A DNA stretch of 64,000 nt from Crocinitomicaceae bacterium (GCA_020635955.1 JACJYW010000014.1:1-64000), one strand, 5' to 3'; positions 46,306 through 54,990 are shown, counted from the stretch's first letter. Translations and numbers: made by a program. Notes: a model not told the origin generated them from the sequence alone.

Positions 46306-46968
46306 TTATCCGGTAAACTTGTATCCAACACCTTTAATGGTTTGAATAACCTTATCACCGAATTTTTCTCTCAGTTTTCGTATGTGAACATCAATGGTTC
46401 TATCACCAATCACTGTATCACCCCAAACATCTCTCAAAATCTCATCTCTTCTAAAAACTTTTTCTGGAGTGCTCATCAATAAAGACAATAATTCAAATTC
46501 CTTCTTTGGCAAAAAGTAATCCTGACCTTTGTTGGAAACGATAAATCTTTCTTTATCTATCGAAATTTCAGTCTCCAATATTTTCGTTGGTTTTTTAAAC
46601 CTACTAGCTAGAACATTAATTTTATGTTTTAGGATCTTTATTCTAATAGGTTTAACGATATAATCATCTGCCCCTGCCTTGTATCCCGCAACTTGAGAGT
46701 AATCCTCACCTCTTGCAGATAAAAATATGATCAAAGCACTTTTCATCCCACTCATTTGTCTTATTCGTTCACATATTTCAATCCCATCAATATCCGGTAA
46801 CATGACATCAAGCAATACTATATCAGGATTGTTATCCCTAGCGATCTCAAGGGCAGATTTACCATTCAACGCGGTAAAGACTTTCATGTTTTCCATCTCA
46901 AAATTGTAGGCTAACATGTCTACTATATCCCGCTCATCATCAACAATTAAAATCTTAAGTCCTTCCAT
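46306..46968 (-). CDS. PhoB/OmpR-type response regulator A
   Basis: A 220-residue two-component transcription regulator. The receiver domain (1-120) has the acidic pocket DDE, phosphoacceptor D54 in LLDVMLPD, the switch serine in FLSARGED and K in VKPI. A winged-helix domain (about 128-220) has the recognition helix GDRTIDVHIRKLREKFGD. It is closely related to regulator B at 51552-52235, and their recognition helices are nearly identical, so they may bind similar sites. No histidine kinase is in the window. Its promoter carries repeated TTAA-type motifs (46985-47071), hinting at autoregulation or control by its paralogue. Confidence 0.9.
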   Translation of the reverse strand: MEGLKILIVDDERDIVDMLAYNFEMENMKVFTALNGKSALEIARDNNPDIVLLDVMLPDIDGIEICERIRQMSGMKSALIIFLSARGEDYSQVAGYKAGADDYIVKPIRIKILKHKINVLASRFKKPTKILETEISIDKERFIVSNKGQDYFLPKKEFELLSLLMSTPEKVFRRDEILRDVWGDTVIGDRTIDVHIRKLREKFGDKVIQTIKGVGYKFTG

Positions 46969-46984
46969 GTAAAAGTGTTTTTAT

Positions 46985-46992
46985 CAAATTTA
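46985..46992 (-). promoter_or_regulatory. -7 promoter element of response regulator A (TAAATTTG)
   Basis: Exact TAnnTTTG match on the minus strand, 17 bases before the regulator start. In place of a -33 TTG the region about 16 bases upstream carries GTTAA/TTAAC repeats, suggesting an activator-dependent promoter. Confidence 0.55.
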
Positions 46993-47008
46993 CTTGGCAT
47001 GAGTAGCT

Positions 47009-47071
47009 TTAACATATTGTTAAGGTTATGCAATCATTAACGTTAGTATCTGAATGTTAAGAAAATGTTAG
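47009..47071. promoter_or_regulatory. Candidate PhoB-type operator array
   Basis: TTAACatattGTTAA at 47009-47023 (TTAA words 11 bp apart), the palindrome TTAACGTTA at 47037-47045, and direct repeats ATGTTAA-gaaa-ATGTTAG at 47054-47071 (7-bp units with a 4-base spacer, 11-bp period). The 11-bp period and 7+4 layout are those of PhoB-family boxes. The inner site overlaps the position of a -33 box for the response regulator A promoter. Prediction by eye. Confidence 0.5.
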
Positions 47072-47126
47072 GCACTCATAACGAATTTAACAAATGGTAT
47101 AACCAGAATTTGTAATTAACCCAACT

Positions 47127-50048
47127 TTAAAAAGATAGAGATAACTTCACTCTAGCTGATACACCTGGAGATAAACTTTGGAAAAATTCATCTTTTCCTT
47201 GATATGCAGCTGCTACCATTTCTTGCTTATCATTTAGCAAATTGGTAACTCTCAATCCTAGTCTCCATTGTTGGTTAGCTCCAAAAGCTTTGTTCATATT
47301 GAAATTCAAGCTATGGAAAGGCACAGAATAGATATCAGGTAAGTTCGCAATACCCACGAATTGTAATGTTCTACCCTGCATGTTATAATAGAAACCAACT
47401 TCCAGACCTTTCAAGAATCCAGCATCTTTTTCAGAAGAGCCGTTATATTGAAGACCGGCGTTGATCAAATAAGGAGCCTGACCAGCCATATCTCTGTAAT
47501 CTCCAATCACCTGACCAACTCTAGCATTTTCAATTCTCGATTGCTTTTCCGTTGGCGAGAATTTAATACGTGAATAAGTATATGTAACGTTAAGACTCAT
47601 ACCGAAATTCTTCAATTTCTCACCCATGAATTCAAAACTCTGTCTCATTTCTAACTCACCTCCAAGCACTGTTCCGTCTCCAACATTTCTAGGCTGGAAT
47701 GAACCAACCTGAATGGTATATTGAACGATCTCAATTGGATCAAAGAACATTTTATAGAAGGCAGAAAGCGATACAGTTTGCCCTAAACCGTGGAACATTT
47801 CCCAGCGCATGTCAAAATTGTGAATATCAGTGCTTCTTAGATCTCCATCCCAGTATACAGTCGTATCGGTTCCATTGATGTAGGTATCAGAGAACAAACC
47901 ACCGATAAAAGTTCTTCCTGTTATAGGGTCAAAGATCTCAGCATAAGACATTTCTTTGAATGAAGGTCTTGCCACCGTTCTACCATATGAAAATCTAAGA
48001 TTTTGATTTTCCGTTGCCTTATACACTACGTTAAGGGATGGGAAGATTCCCAAATTTTCTAAAACCTTATCATTATTGAGTACATTGGTTCCAACCTGAT
48101 CTTCTCCTGTATATCTTTGTACATAATACTCTGATCTAACCCCTAAAGTCAATTTTAATCGTTGAGAAGGATTGAGTTCAGTTGCCACATAAACCCCTGC
48201 GTTCATGGCATTAGAAGAGAAGTTGTTCGGATTCCTTGGTATGAACAATACTTCGTAGGTAGTTCCTTGTGTAAAGTCTCCATTGTACGGCCAAAGATTA
48301 TCTTCTGCCAATAACTCATCAGGATCACCAGTAGTAGCAATATTTCTTGGGTTTAACTGAAAGTTTCTGATATTATAATTTCTGATCTTAAAGGTATAAG
48401 CACCTCCAAATTTAATGTGTGAAGGTCTTTCCCAAACTTTGTAATCTTTTTGCCAATCTAATTTTGATGAGACGCTTTTCTCGTTCAATTCACGCCAAAT
48501 TCTTACTGGAAACCCAGCCTCTGTACCAATCAACATAGAGTCATTTCTTACCTCATATCTGGTAAATCTGATGTCCGGGTCGTTCATGATAGAAAGTGTA
48601 GGAGCCACTCTCCATTCAAACTTCCATCCTTTTTCCTTTTCAAAGAAATCGTGTTTACCTCCAATGAACACATTTGTCATTGAACGTTGGGTGTAAGTAA
48701 GGTTAGTTTGCATCCCCTGGAACGTAGATCCCAAAGCATAGTTATAAAAGTCATATACCCCTGCACTTGACTCACCATTTTGAAGATGTACCAAATTGAT
48801 CACGTACTTTGACATTTTTGTTTTAAAGGCCAAACCTGCCATCCCAGATAAGAGAACATTATTCACTCCAAAATCTCCAATTTGATATTGACCAGAATCT
48901 AATTTTGTTACTGAAGCATCAGGAGAAAGCAGGTATCTACCAAACTCGGCATCCTTATAGAATTCAGTTGTATTTCTGTAAGATCCAACAACATTGTAGC
49001 CTATTGTAACGCCATTTTCTTTTTTGAACTGGTTACCAAAAGACGCAGATAATGACATATCCATCAAACTCATTTTTTGCATGGCAGCCATAGTTGGATT
49101 AAAGCCTTTAAGAACACCTACAAAAGTGGCAGAGTCTGCCGAACTACTTATGGCATCAACATAGGTTGGAATCTCACTGTCCTTAAGGTCGGCCGTAGGA
49201 ATCTTTCTTGTACCATCATCAAAGCCTAAGAAATCCGTTTTACCTCTTTCATAATCAAGATATTCCTGATTGAAATGGAAATAAGGATTGTATCCTAAAG
49301 AAAGGGATAGACTTCTTTGTTGCTTTTCAGGAAAACTCTTTAATCCTATATCAACTATTCCTCCTGTAAAATCTGCCGGAAGCTCAGCTATGAATGTTTT
49401 ATTTACAATGATATTATCTAAGATCGAAGTTGGAAAAATATCCATTTGAATGGAGTTCTTATCCGGGTCCAAACCTGGTACATCCATTCCGTTAAGGACT
49501 GTCTTATTATATCTATCTCCCAGACCACGAACGTAAATGTATTTACCTCCCACAACAGAAACACCAGGAACACGTCTCATAGCTCCAGCAGCATCTGTAT
49601 CACCAATCTTTCTGAAGTTGGTAGCAGATATACCATCAATCATGTTCGTACTGGACTTTTTAAGATTCAATACTGCATTTTCAGTATTGTCCTTTCTTTC
49701 TGCTTTGATCACAACAGTACCTGTCATGATCGATTTTTCAGAAAGTACCAGATTCTCAAGAATGGTTACTTCGCCACTCACCACATAAACATCAGCTATT
49801 CGAATAGTATCTTTAGCTAAAGCACTAAGTTCTATTGTATGGGTGCCTGGAGCAATATTAATAGAGAACTGACCATCCAAATCGGTTTTAGCTCCGGCTG
49901 TTTGTCCTATTACCGTGATCCTTGCGCCTGGAATGGTAATTCCGCCTTCATCAAAAACCTGCCCTCTTATGATCCCAGTTTCCTGAGAAAAAGAATTTAT
50001 AATTAATAGAGAAAATAAAGTTGAAAAGAAAAAATTCAAGACTCGCAT
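47127..50048 (-). CDS. TonB-dependent outer-membrane receptor with carboxypeptidase-like N-terminal domain
   Basis: A 973-residue outer-membrane importer. Signal peptide MRVLNFFFSTLFSLLIINSFSQ; a carboxypeptidase-regulatory-like beta domain (about 25-110); the plug domain (about 120-235) with RRVPGVSVVGGKYIYVRGLGDRYN; then a long 22-stranded barrel ending in an aromatic residue (LSLSF). It is not paired with a SusD homologue; the gene just upstream encodes a beta-helix surface lipoprotein. The pair is flanked by two PhoB-type regulators, and phosphate-type transporters lie nearby, so the cargo may be a phosphorus compound. That is inference; iron or carbohydrate uptake cannot be excluded from sequence alone. 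Confidence 0.9.
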   Translation of the reverse strand: MRVLNFFFSTLFSLLIINSFSQETGIIRGQVFDEGGITIPGARITVIGQTAGAKTDLDGQFSINIAPGTHTIELSALAKDTIRIADVYVVSGEVTILENLVLSEKSIMTGTVVIKAERKDNTENAVLNLKKSSTNMIDGISATNFRKIGDTDAAGAMRRVPGVSVVGGKYIYVRGLGDRYNKTVLNGMDVPGLDPDKNSIQMDIFPTSILDNIIVNKTFIAELPADFTGGIVDIGLKSFPEKQQRSLSLSLGYNPYFHFNQEYLDYERGKTDFLGFDDGTRKIPTADLKDSEIPTYVDAISSSADSATFVGVLKGFNPTMAAMQKMSLMDMSLSASFGNQFKKENGVTIGYNVVGSYRNTTEFYKDAEFGRYLLSPDASVTKLDSGQYQIGDFGVNNVLLSGMAGLAFKTKMSKYVINLVHLQNGESSAGVYDFYNYALGSTFQGMQTNLTYTQRSMTNVFIGGKHDFFEKEKGWKFEWRVAPTLSIMNDPDIRFTRYEVRNDSMLIGTEAGFPVRIWRELNEKSVSSKLDWQKDYKVWERPSHIKFGGAYTFKIRNYNIRNFQLNPRNIATTGDPDELLAEDNLWPYNGDFTQGTTYEVLFIPRNPNNFSSNAMNAGVYVATELNPSQRLKLTLGVRSEYYVQRYTGEDQVGTNVLNNDKVLENLGIFPSLNVVYKATENQNLRFSYGRTVARPSFKEMSYAEIFDPITGRTFIGGLFSDTYINGTDTTVYWDGDLRSTDIHNFDMRWEMFHGLGQTVSLSAFYKMFFDPIEIVQYTIQVGSFQPRNVGDGTVLGGELEMRQSFEFMGEKLKNFGMSLNVTYTYSRIKFSPTEKQSRIENARVGQVIGDYRDMAGQAPYLINAGLQYNGSSEKDAGFLKGLEVGFYYNMQGRTLQFVGIANLPDIYSVPFHSLNFNMNKAFGANQQWRLGLRVTNLLNDKQEMVAAAYQGKDEFFQSLSPGVSARVKLSLSF

Positions 50049-50087
50049 TGGATGTTCCTGTTAATCAGTGTAATAGGTTAATAATCA

Positions 50088-50128
50088 TTTAAAAAACAAA
50101 CTCGCAGGCCTATTACTGACCCGCGAGT
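50088..50128 (-). terminator. Intercistronic terminator/attenuator before the TonB receptor
   Basis: On the minus strand ACTCGC...GCGAGT forms a hairpin (50100-50128) followed by TTTGTTTTTT (50090-50099). It lies between the beta-helix lipoprotein stop and the receptor start. Partial termination would give more lipoprotein than receptor. Confidence 0.7.
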
Positions 50129-50149
50129 AAGAATTTATATTTATTTCTT

Positions 50150-51409
50150 CTAGAAATCGGCTAAATATGCGTCAGCATGGATAGCAGTCCAAGACCAAGT
50201 GTTAAATGCAGATTTATCTGGTCCTACAGTTTGTGATCCAACCGCAACGTTAGTAACGGCAGCATCAGAACCTAATAGGAAGTAATCAGTGATTGCGTCT
50301 CCTGAAGGAATATCAGCCTGGAAAGACGCGAATACCGGAGCAGCAACTGAAGTAGTTGGCAATTCAGTGAAAACCGAACCAGAACCGAAGTCAAACCAGA
50401 ATATGTTATTCATATTAACATTGGTATTAGCATCTGTATCGCAAAGTTCAGATCCACGACCAATTTGGATACCTCCATTTGTAAATGTGTGGTTACCGTT
50501 ACCAAGGTCAGATCCTTCTGGTCCATCTAATTCCATTGCAGCATCACCAGCGTTGATGATTATGAAGTTTGAAATAGTTCCTGAATATCCCTGGTCAGTA
50601 TCTAATCCGTCATCACCAGTGTTTAAAACAACCACGTGAGATACATTTACTGCACCACCAAAGAACTCAATTCCATCATCCTGATTAGAAATGATCTCAA
50701 TGTGATCAATTGTAGTACCAGAACCAACACCACCTAGTGTTAAACCGTTGATTTCGTTACCATCTCCAATGTTTGCACCACCGTGACGAATAGAAACGTA
50801 TTGGATTGTTCCTGAGTTATCGGCATCATTTGTTCCTCCATATTTACCGTTAGAATCAGATGCAGGAATACCTTCTATTTGAGCCTCTGTTCCAGAAGCC
50901 ACAGAGATCTTAGCATTACCTAATACGATAACACCACCCCAAAGACCATCAAGATCAGTAGATAAGTTTGGTGATGCAATTTGACCCGGTACGATATGGT
51001 CAGCAACTGATGTAAAGATAATTGGAGAAGAAGCCGTACCAACAGCATTGATCATTCCACCTCTTGCAACGATCAAAGCAGTTGCATTAGCTCCTGTTCC
51101 AGCCTCACCTTTAACAACAACACCAGGTTGGATAGTTAAAGTAGCTCCTGAAGTAACAGCAACTCTTGATTGTAAAATGTACGTTTTACCAGTAACCCAA
51201 GTTTGGTCAGCAGTAATGTTTGAGCTTACATAAACAGTATCAACTGGCTCATAAGCATAAATACAAGAACCATCATCATTTTTATCTTTGATGTCCTCGT
51301 TGTAATTCAAAGCAGTAGGATCAGTACACCCTTCTTTTTTACATGAAGTGGTTGTTACTGCAATTCCACAAGCGGCGATTGCTACAACCATTGTCAAATT
51401 CTTTTTCAT
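50150..51409 (-). CDS. Beta-helix surface lipoprotein paired with TonB receptor
   Basis: A 419-residue lipoprotein: signal MKKNLTMVVAIAACGIAVTTTSC with lipidated cysteine at 23, then a CTDPTALNYNED...DDGSC motif typical of secreted Bacteroidota proteins, followed by a long stretch of short glycine/asparagine-rich repeats (for example QYVSIRHGGANIGDG, GLTLGGVGSGTTIDHIEI, FIIINAGDAAMELDG) consistent with a right-handed parallel beta-helix. Position and signal suggest a surface substrate-binding partner for the receptor encoded next. The ATG opening the signal peptide is preferred over one nine codons upstream. An 11-bp-periodic TTAA motif lies upstream. Ligand unknown. Confidence 0.75.
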   Translation of the reverse strand: MKKNLTMVVAIAACGIAVTTTSCKKEGCTDPTALNYNEDIKDKNDDGSCIYAYEPVDTVYVSSNITADQTWVTGKTYILQSRVAVTSGATLTIQPGVVVKGEAGTGANATALIVARGGMINAVGTASSPIIFTSVADHIVPGQIASPNLSTDLDGLWGGVIVLGNAKISVASGTEAQIEGIPASDSNGKYGGTNDADNSGTIQYVSIRHGGANIGDGNEINGLTLGGVGSGTTIDHIEIISNQDDGIEFFGGAVNVSHVVVLNTGDDGLDTDQGYSGTISNFIIINAGDAAMELDGPEGSDLGNGNHTFTNGGIQIGRGSELCDTDANTNVNMNNIFWFDFGSGSVFTELPTTSVAAPVFASFQADIPSGDAITDYFLLGSDAAVTNVAVGSQTVGPDKSAFNTWSWTAIHADAYLADF

Positions 51410-51433
51410 TTTCTCTAGATATTTAATTCGATA

Positions 51434-51441
51434 CAAATATC
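51434..51441 (-). promoter_or_regulatory. Candidate -7 element of the lipoprotein-receptor operon (GATATTTG)
   Basis: Seven of eight matches to TAnnTTTG on the minus strand, 25 bases before the lipoprotein start. No TTG -33 box is seen. Confidence 0.35.
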
Positions 51442-51495
51442 CTCTGAGAAAAATGAAAGGGCGTTAGGGGTATTTTATTTATCAGTTATAATAAT

Positions 51496-51521
51496 GTTAA
51501 TTGCTCTTAACATTGACTTAA
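51496..51521. promoter_or_regulatory. Candidate PhoB-type operator upstream of the lipoprotein-receptor operon
   Basis: Three TTAA words begin at 51497, 51507 and 51518, spaced 10 and 11 bp apart; on the minus strand they read TATTAAG, ATGTTAAG and ATTAACA. The motif resembles that at 47009-47071. It lies about 55-80 bases ahead of the candidate -7 element, somewhat far for a standard PhoB activator site. Confidence 0.45.
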
Positions 51522-51551
51522 TATTGAAGTTTTGATCTTCTTGTACTCGAA

Positions 51552-52235
51552 TCAATAAATGAACTTATATCCTACTCCTTTAATGGTTTGGATATGATCG
51601 TCACCTATTTTCTTTCTGAGTTTTCTAATATGAACATCTATAGTTCTGTCACCTACGATTACATCAGTACCCCAGACACGATTCATAATTTCGGTTCTTT
51701 TAAATACCCTCCCTTGTTTGGACATTAATAAAGCTAACAATTCAAATTCTTTGCGTGGAAGGACTATTTCTTTACCATCCTTTATTACCAAATATTGGTC
51801 AAAATCAATTTGGATATTAGCATCTTGAGGAAGGGATTCAAATTCACTTTCATCCGTTTTGGGAGAAGTTCTTCTCAAAATTGCATTTATTTTACTTACT
51901 AAAAGCTTTGGCTTAATTGGTTTGGTTATATAATCATCAGCTCCAGCTTCAAATCCAGCCAGTTGAGAATAATCTTCTCCACGTGCAGACAAAATGCAAA
52001 CTACTACATTTGATAATTCAGGGATATTCTTAATCCTTTCACAAACTTCAATTCCATCAATGCCAGGCATCATTACATCCAAAAGGATCAGATCAGGTTT
52101 GGAACGTTGAGCAATTTCGATACCTTCAATTCCGTTCTCTGCTTCAAGTACCGAATAATCAGAATTTTCAAGATTATAACGAAGCATTTTTCTAATATCC
52201 ATTTCGTCATCTATGATCAGAATTGTTTGCTTCAT
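51552..52235 (-). CDS. PhoB/OmpR-type response regulator B
   Basis: A 227-residue paralogue of the regulator at 46306-46968. Receiver domain: DDE pocket, phosphoacceptor D53 in LLDVMMPG, ILSARGED, lysine in TKPI. The winged-helix domain has GDRTIDVHIRKLRKKIGDDHIQTIKGVGYKF, nearly the same as in the paralogue. It is followed by the lipoprotein-receptor operon (142 bases away) and preceded by the CHR transporter gene on the same strand (69 bases). It is the likely local activator of the locus, but no kinase gene is present to show the signal. Confidence 0.9.
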   Translation of the reverse strand: MKQTILIIDDEMDIRKMLRYNLENSDYSVLEAENGIEGIEIAQRSKPDLILLDVMMPGIDGIEVCERIKNIPELSNVVVCILSARGEDYSQLAGFEAGADDYITKPIKPKLLVSKINAILRRTSPKTDESEFESLPQDANIQIDFDQYLVIKDGKEIVLPRKEFELLALLMSKQGRVFKRTEIMNRVWGTDVIVGDRTIDVHIRKLRKKIGDDHIQTIKGVGYKFIY

Positions 52236-52304
52236 GCTTTGATTTTATGCTGAATTTCTACCTCAAGCTAAAATAACAATAAAAGAAACAAATAACACTT
52301 ATAA

Positions 52305-53441
52305 TTAGATTAAGTATAATGCATAGCCCAAAAGGGCACCGATCATAATTGTCAGTATAGCATTCACCTTAGGTACAAAGAAAGTTAGGAAGGTACTAAT
52401 CCCTGCAATAAGTATACTACGCCAGTCAATAACCGTTTCTATGGTCATAATATATAGCACTCCTGCCATGATACTGACGGCGGCAACATTCACAGAATTT
52501 AAAAAATGTGACAGAAAAACAGATTTCCTCATCTTAGGAATAAGGGGATTTAGAATTAAAACGAAAATAAAAGAAGGAAGAAAAATTCCTGTTGTTGCTG
52601 CTAAAGCACCCCAAATACCATTTAATTGATACCCTATAAACGTTGCAGAGGATAATACTGGTCCAGGTGTAAATTGACCAATAGCAATCGCATCCAATAA
52701 TTGTTGTCTACTTAACCAGCCAGCTTCAACTAATTCCACATCCAAATAGGCAAATAATACGTAACCGGAACCATATAGAACGCTTCCCACTTTTAAGAAG
52801 GTCCAAAATATTTTAATTGTAGTTAAACTAGTTGCCGTAGACGCTACTCCATTAACCAAAAGAAAAGGTAAAAGAGATTTTTTTTCAGTAGTTGTTGAAT
52901 TCGCTTTGATCGTAAAGTAAATTGCACCTAGTATTCCAGCTATCAAAAGTAGAAACACCTCATTAAATCCAAATAAAGCAAATACAAGTACTGCAATACC
53001 TATCACCCATAATTCGACATTTTTCAATGCTTTTTTACCCAGTTTGATTATCGCTGAAAGTATAATAGCTAGTACGGCAGGTTTGATGCCAATAAAAAAC
53101 GGGGCAATGGCTGGTATTTGACCATATTCAATATAGATAAAAGCTAAAAATCCTGTTATGATAATTGCCGGAAAAATGAAAGATAAACCTGCAATAATTA
53201 ATCCAGCATAACCTGCCCTTTCATGACCACAATGCATAGTCATTTCAGTAGAATTAGGCCCTGGAATCAAATTTGTTGCTCCTATGAGGTCTAGAAAATG
53301 TTCCTTTGACATCCATTTTCTTTTGCTCACAACTTCTTCTTCCATTAAGGCAATGTGAGCAGCAGGTCCTCCAAAAGCAAAGCAGCCAAGTTTAAAAAAA
53401 ACCTTGGCCACTTCCTTAATATTATTTTTATTATCCTTCAC
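52305..53441 (-). CDS. chrA: CHR-family chromate/oxyanion transporter (ChrA-like)
   Basis: A 378-residue inner-membrane protein with about ten helices made of two homologous CHR domains. The first has FGGPAAHIALMEEEV and NLIPGPNSTEM; the second has GSVLYGSGYVL and GQFTPGPVLSSATF. ChrA is known as a chromate efflux pump, but the family includes members without proven chromate function, and the position among phosphate-type genes makes another oxyanion worth considering. The start is GTG. Thirty bases separate it from the upstream porin gene, so the two are probably in one transcript. Confidence 0.88.
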   Translation of the reverse strand: MKDNKNNIKEVAKVFFKLGCFAFGGPAAHIALMEEEVVSKRKWMSKEHFLDLIGATNLIPGPNSTEMTMHCGHERAGYAGLIIAGLSFIFPAIIITGFLAFIYIEYGQIPAIAPFFIGIKPAVLAIILSAIIKLGKKALKNVELWVIGIAVLVFALFGFNEVFLLLIAGILGAIYFTIKANSTTTEKKSLLPFLLVNGVASTATSLTTIKIFWTFLKVGSVLYGSGYVLFAYLDVELVEAGWLSRQQLLDAIAIGQFTPGPVLSSATFIGYQLNGIWGALAATTGIFLPSFIFVLILNPLIPKMRKSVFLSHFLNSVNVAAVSIMAGVLYIMTIETVIDWRSILIAGISTFLTFFVPKVNAILTIMIGALLGYALYLI

Positions 53442-53471
53442 TATACTTTTAGCACAAAGTTATGTTATTAG

Positions 53472-54704
53472 CTAAAAATGTATGTCCATTTGAACTCTCC
53501 AATAAAGTTTATCATCACTACCTTGATTCAAAGCACTAGAGCCATAAACATATCGTTGACGATAATTAATATCCGTTTGGACTTTGAGCTGATGCCCTAC
53601 AAAATATTTTGAAAAACCAATACCATACTCATTTTCATTCGCAGCAACGCCAAAATCTGGTCTATTTGAAGTCATTCTTACTGCCAATTCGTAATTATTA
53701 TTGAACATATAACCTGCCTGAACATTCAGAGCCTGCCCAGTATAGAATTTTCCGACTTGGATAAGGTTATCATCATAAACTCTAAAGTCACCATCTTCAG
53801 TTTTTTTGTTGGCATATTCTGCCATCAATGAAAATCCCTTGTATTTGAACATTAGATCTGCAAAAGTTGTGTAAAGTGTCTTACCAAAATAATCACCGTT
53901 CGCATCTTGAATAAATGATCCCAGTTGACCACGCTCTCTTATCGCATTATCATTAATATCATAAGTGATTCCTAAGGCTAGTTTAGGTTTCTCTTCTTTC
54001 TTAACTGCGGCACCTACATAATCTCCCTTAGAGGTGAATTTTCCAAAGGGTAAAAACTCTACTCTAAAAGTGTAGCAGAAACCATCATTGTAGCCCACAG
54101 TAATATCTCTACCTTCACCCTGAGAAATTGAAGCTTTTTCAATTACTAAGAAGTTCTTACCAATATTGAAGTGATGTGTTAACATTAAACCCATATCACG
54201 ATCAATATTGTATCTACTGTTTAATCTTGAGCGATCAACAAACTGCAGGTTTGCCGACGAAATTACCCTTTCTCTATTACCTGGAAGTTTACCTTGTCCA
54301 ACTCGCAATGAAAAATTACCAGCAAAATTCCAATCTACATATGCATCAAGGATCATTCGAGCAACATTACTGTGTTCAGGCGTGTCTCCACCGCTAATAT
54401 CACTATTTGAAAGACCTAATTCGACCTTATATTTTAGTTTGGGTGTAACAGCAAAACCGTCAAACTTCAATCTTGATCTTCTGACCATAAAATTAGCTTG
54501 ATAATCTTCAATGGTTCCAAAGTTATCGTCTCTAACATTCCATTCATTAGAATATAAATTCTGAAATCTTATTCCGAACTTCATATAGAAACTTGAATCC
54601 TTTCCATAAATATTCAATCCCTGTCCAAATTTGTAGTTAGAAACTTGAGATTGCGCATTAAAGCTCATTATAAACAAAACGATAATTAGGGCTATCTTTT
54701 TCAT
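53472..54704 (-). CDS. Phosphate-selective porin-like protein (OprO/OprP family)
   Basis: A 410-residue outer-membrane protein: signal MKKIALIIVLFIMSFNAQSQ followed by a beta-barrel with alternating aromatic strands. The segments FMVRRSRLKFDGFAVTP, YKVELGLSN and ILDAYVDWNFAGNFSLRVGQGKLPGNRERV (the arginine-rich loop region) are typical of OprO/OprP-type porins, and the chain ends in phenylalanine. The anion chosen cannot be deduced, but phosphate or polyphosphate fits the divergent Na/Pi cotransporter. Its promoter shares the 313-base region with that gene. Confidence 0.82.
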   Translation of the reverse strand: MKKIALIIVLFIMSFNAQSQVSNYKFGQGLNIYGKDSSFYMKFGIRFQNLYSNEWNVRDDNFGTIEDYQANFMVRRSRLKFDGFAVTPKLKYKVELGLSNSDISGGDTPEHSNVARMILDAYVDWNFAGNFSLRVGQGKLPGNRERVISSANLQFVDRSRLNSRYNIDRDMGLMLTHHFNIGKNFLVIEKASISQGEGRDITVGYNDGFCYTFRVEFLPFGKFTSKGDYVGAAVKKEEKPKLALGITYDINDNAIRERGQLGSFIQDANGDYFGKTLYTTFADLMFKYKGFSLMAEYANKKTEDGDFRVYDDNLIQVGKFYTGQALNVQAGYMFNNNYELAVRMTSNRPDFGVAANENEYGIGFSKYFVGHQLKVQTDINYRQRYVYGSSALNQGSDDKLYWRVQMDIHF

Positions 54705-54903
54705 TCAGAGTATTTTAAATGATTAAATAAAATGATTTGTTGCCGCAAAGATTGCTTATTCTTAACTCTCAGTTCATATAAGAGCGCGATTCATAATGTT
54801 TAAATAATACTTAGGAAATATATCCTTAAAGCAAAATTATTTTGTAACCACCGCATTTAAAGCAGATTAGGTTTGCAGCAAAAAAATAGTGTTAACATGA
54901 CTA

Positions 54904-54917
54904 GTGTTCGAGAACAC
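54904..54917. promoter_or_regulatory. Palindrome GTGTTC-GA-GAACAC in the porin/NptA divergent region
   Basis: A 14-bp inverted repeat with a two-base centre. A related GTGTTAAC word lies 15 bases upstream (54889-54896). It sits about 65 bases ahead of the Na/Pi cotransporter -7 box, so it could be an operator. The rest of 54705-55017 holds no gene. Confidence 0.35.
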
Positions 54918-54982
54918 AATTTGGAAGCGCTTTGATAACAATATATTAATATTGGGATGATCAATTTTAAGTCCTTTAGGGA

Positions 54983-54990
54983 TAATTTTG
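54983..54990 (+). promoter_or_regulatory. -7 promoter element of the Na/Pi cotransporter gene (TAATTTTG)
   Basis: Exact TAnnTTTG match 27 bases before the ATG at 55018, predicting a leader of about 20 bases. Confidence 0.5.

Noticed and set aside
46240..46310. GGAATATAAATAATTCC near the 3' end of response regulator A as a terminator
   Set aside because: Stem short and A/T-rich with no T tract; support too weak to list.
49446..49820. Plus-strand frames opposite the TonB receptor plug region
   Set aside because: Antisense to a strongly conserved domain, no motifs and no plausible start context.
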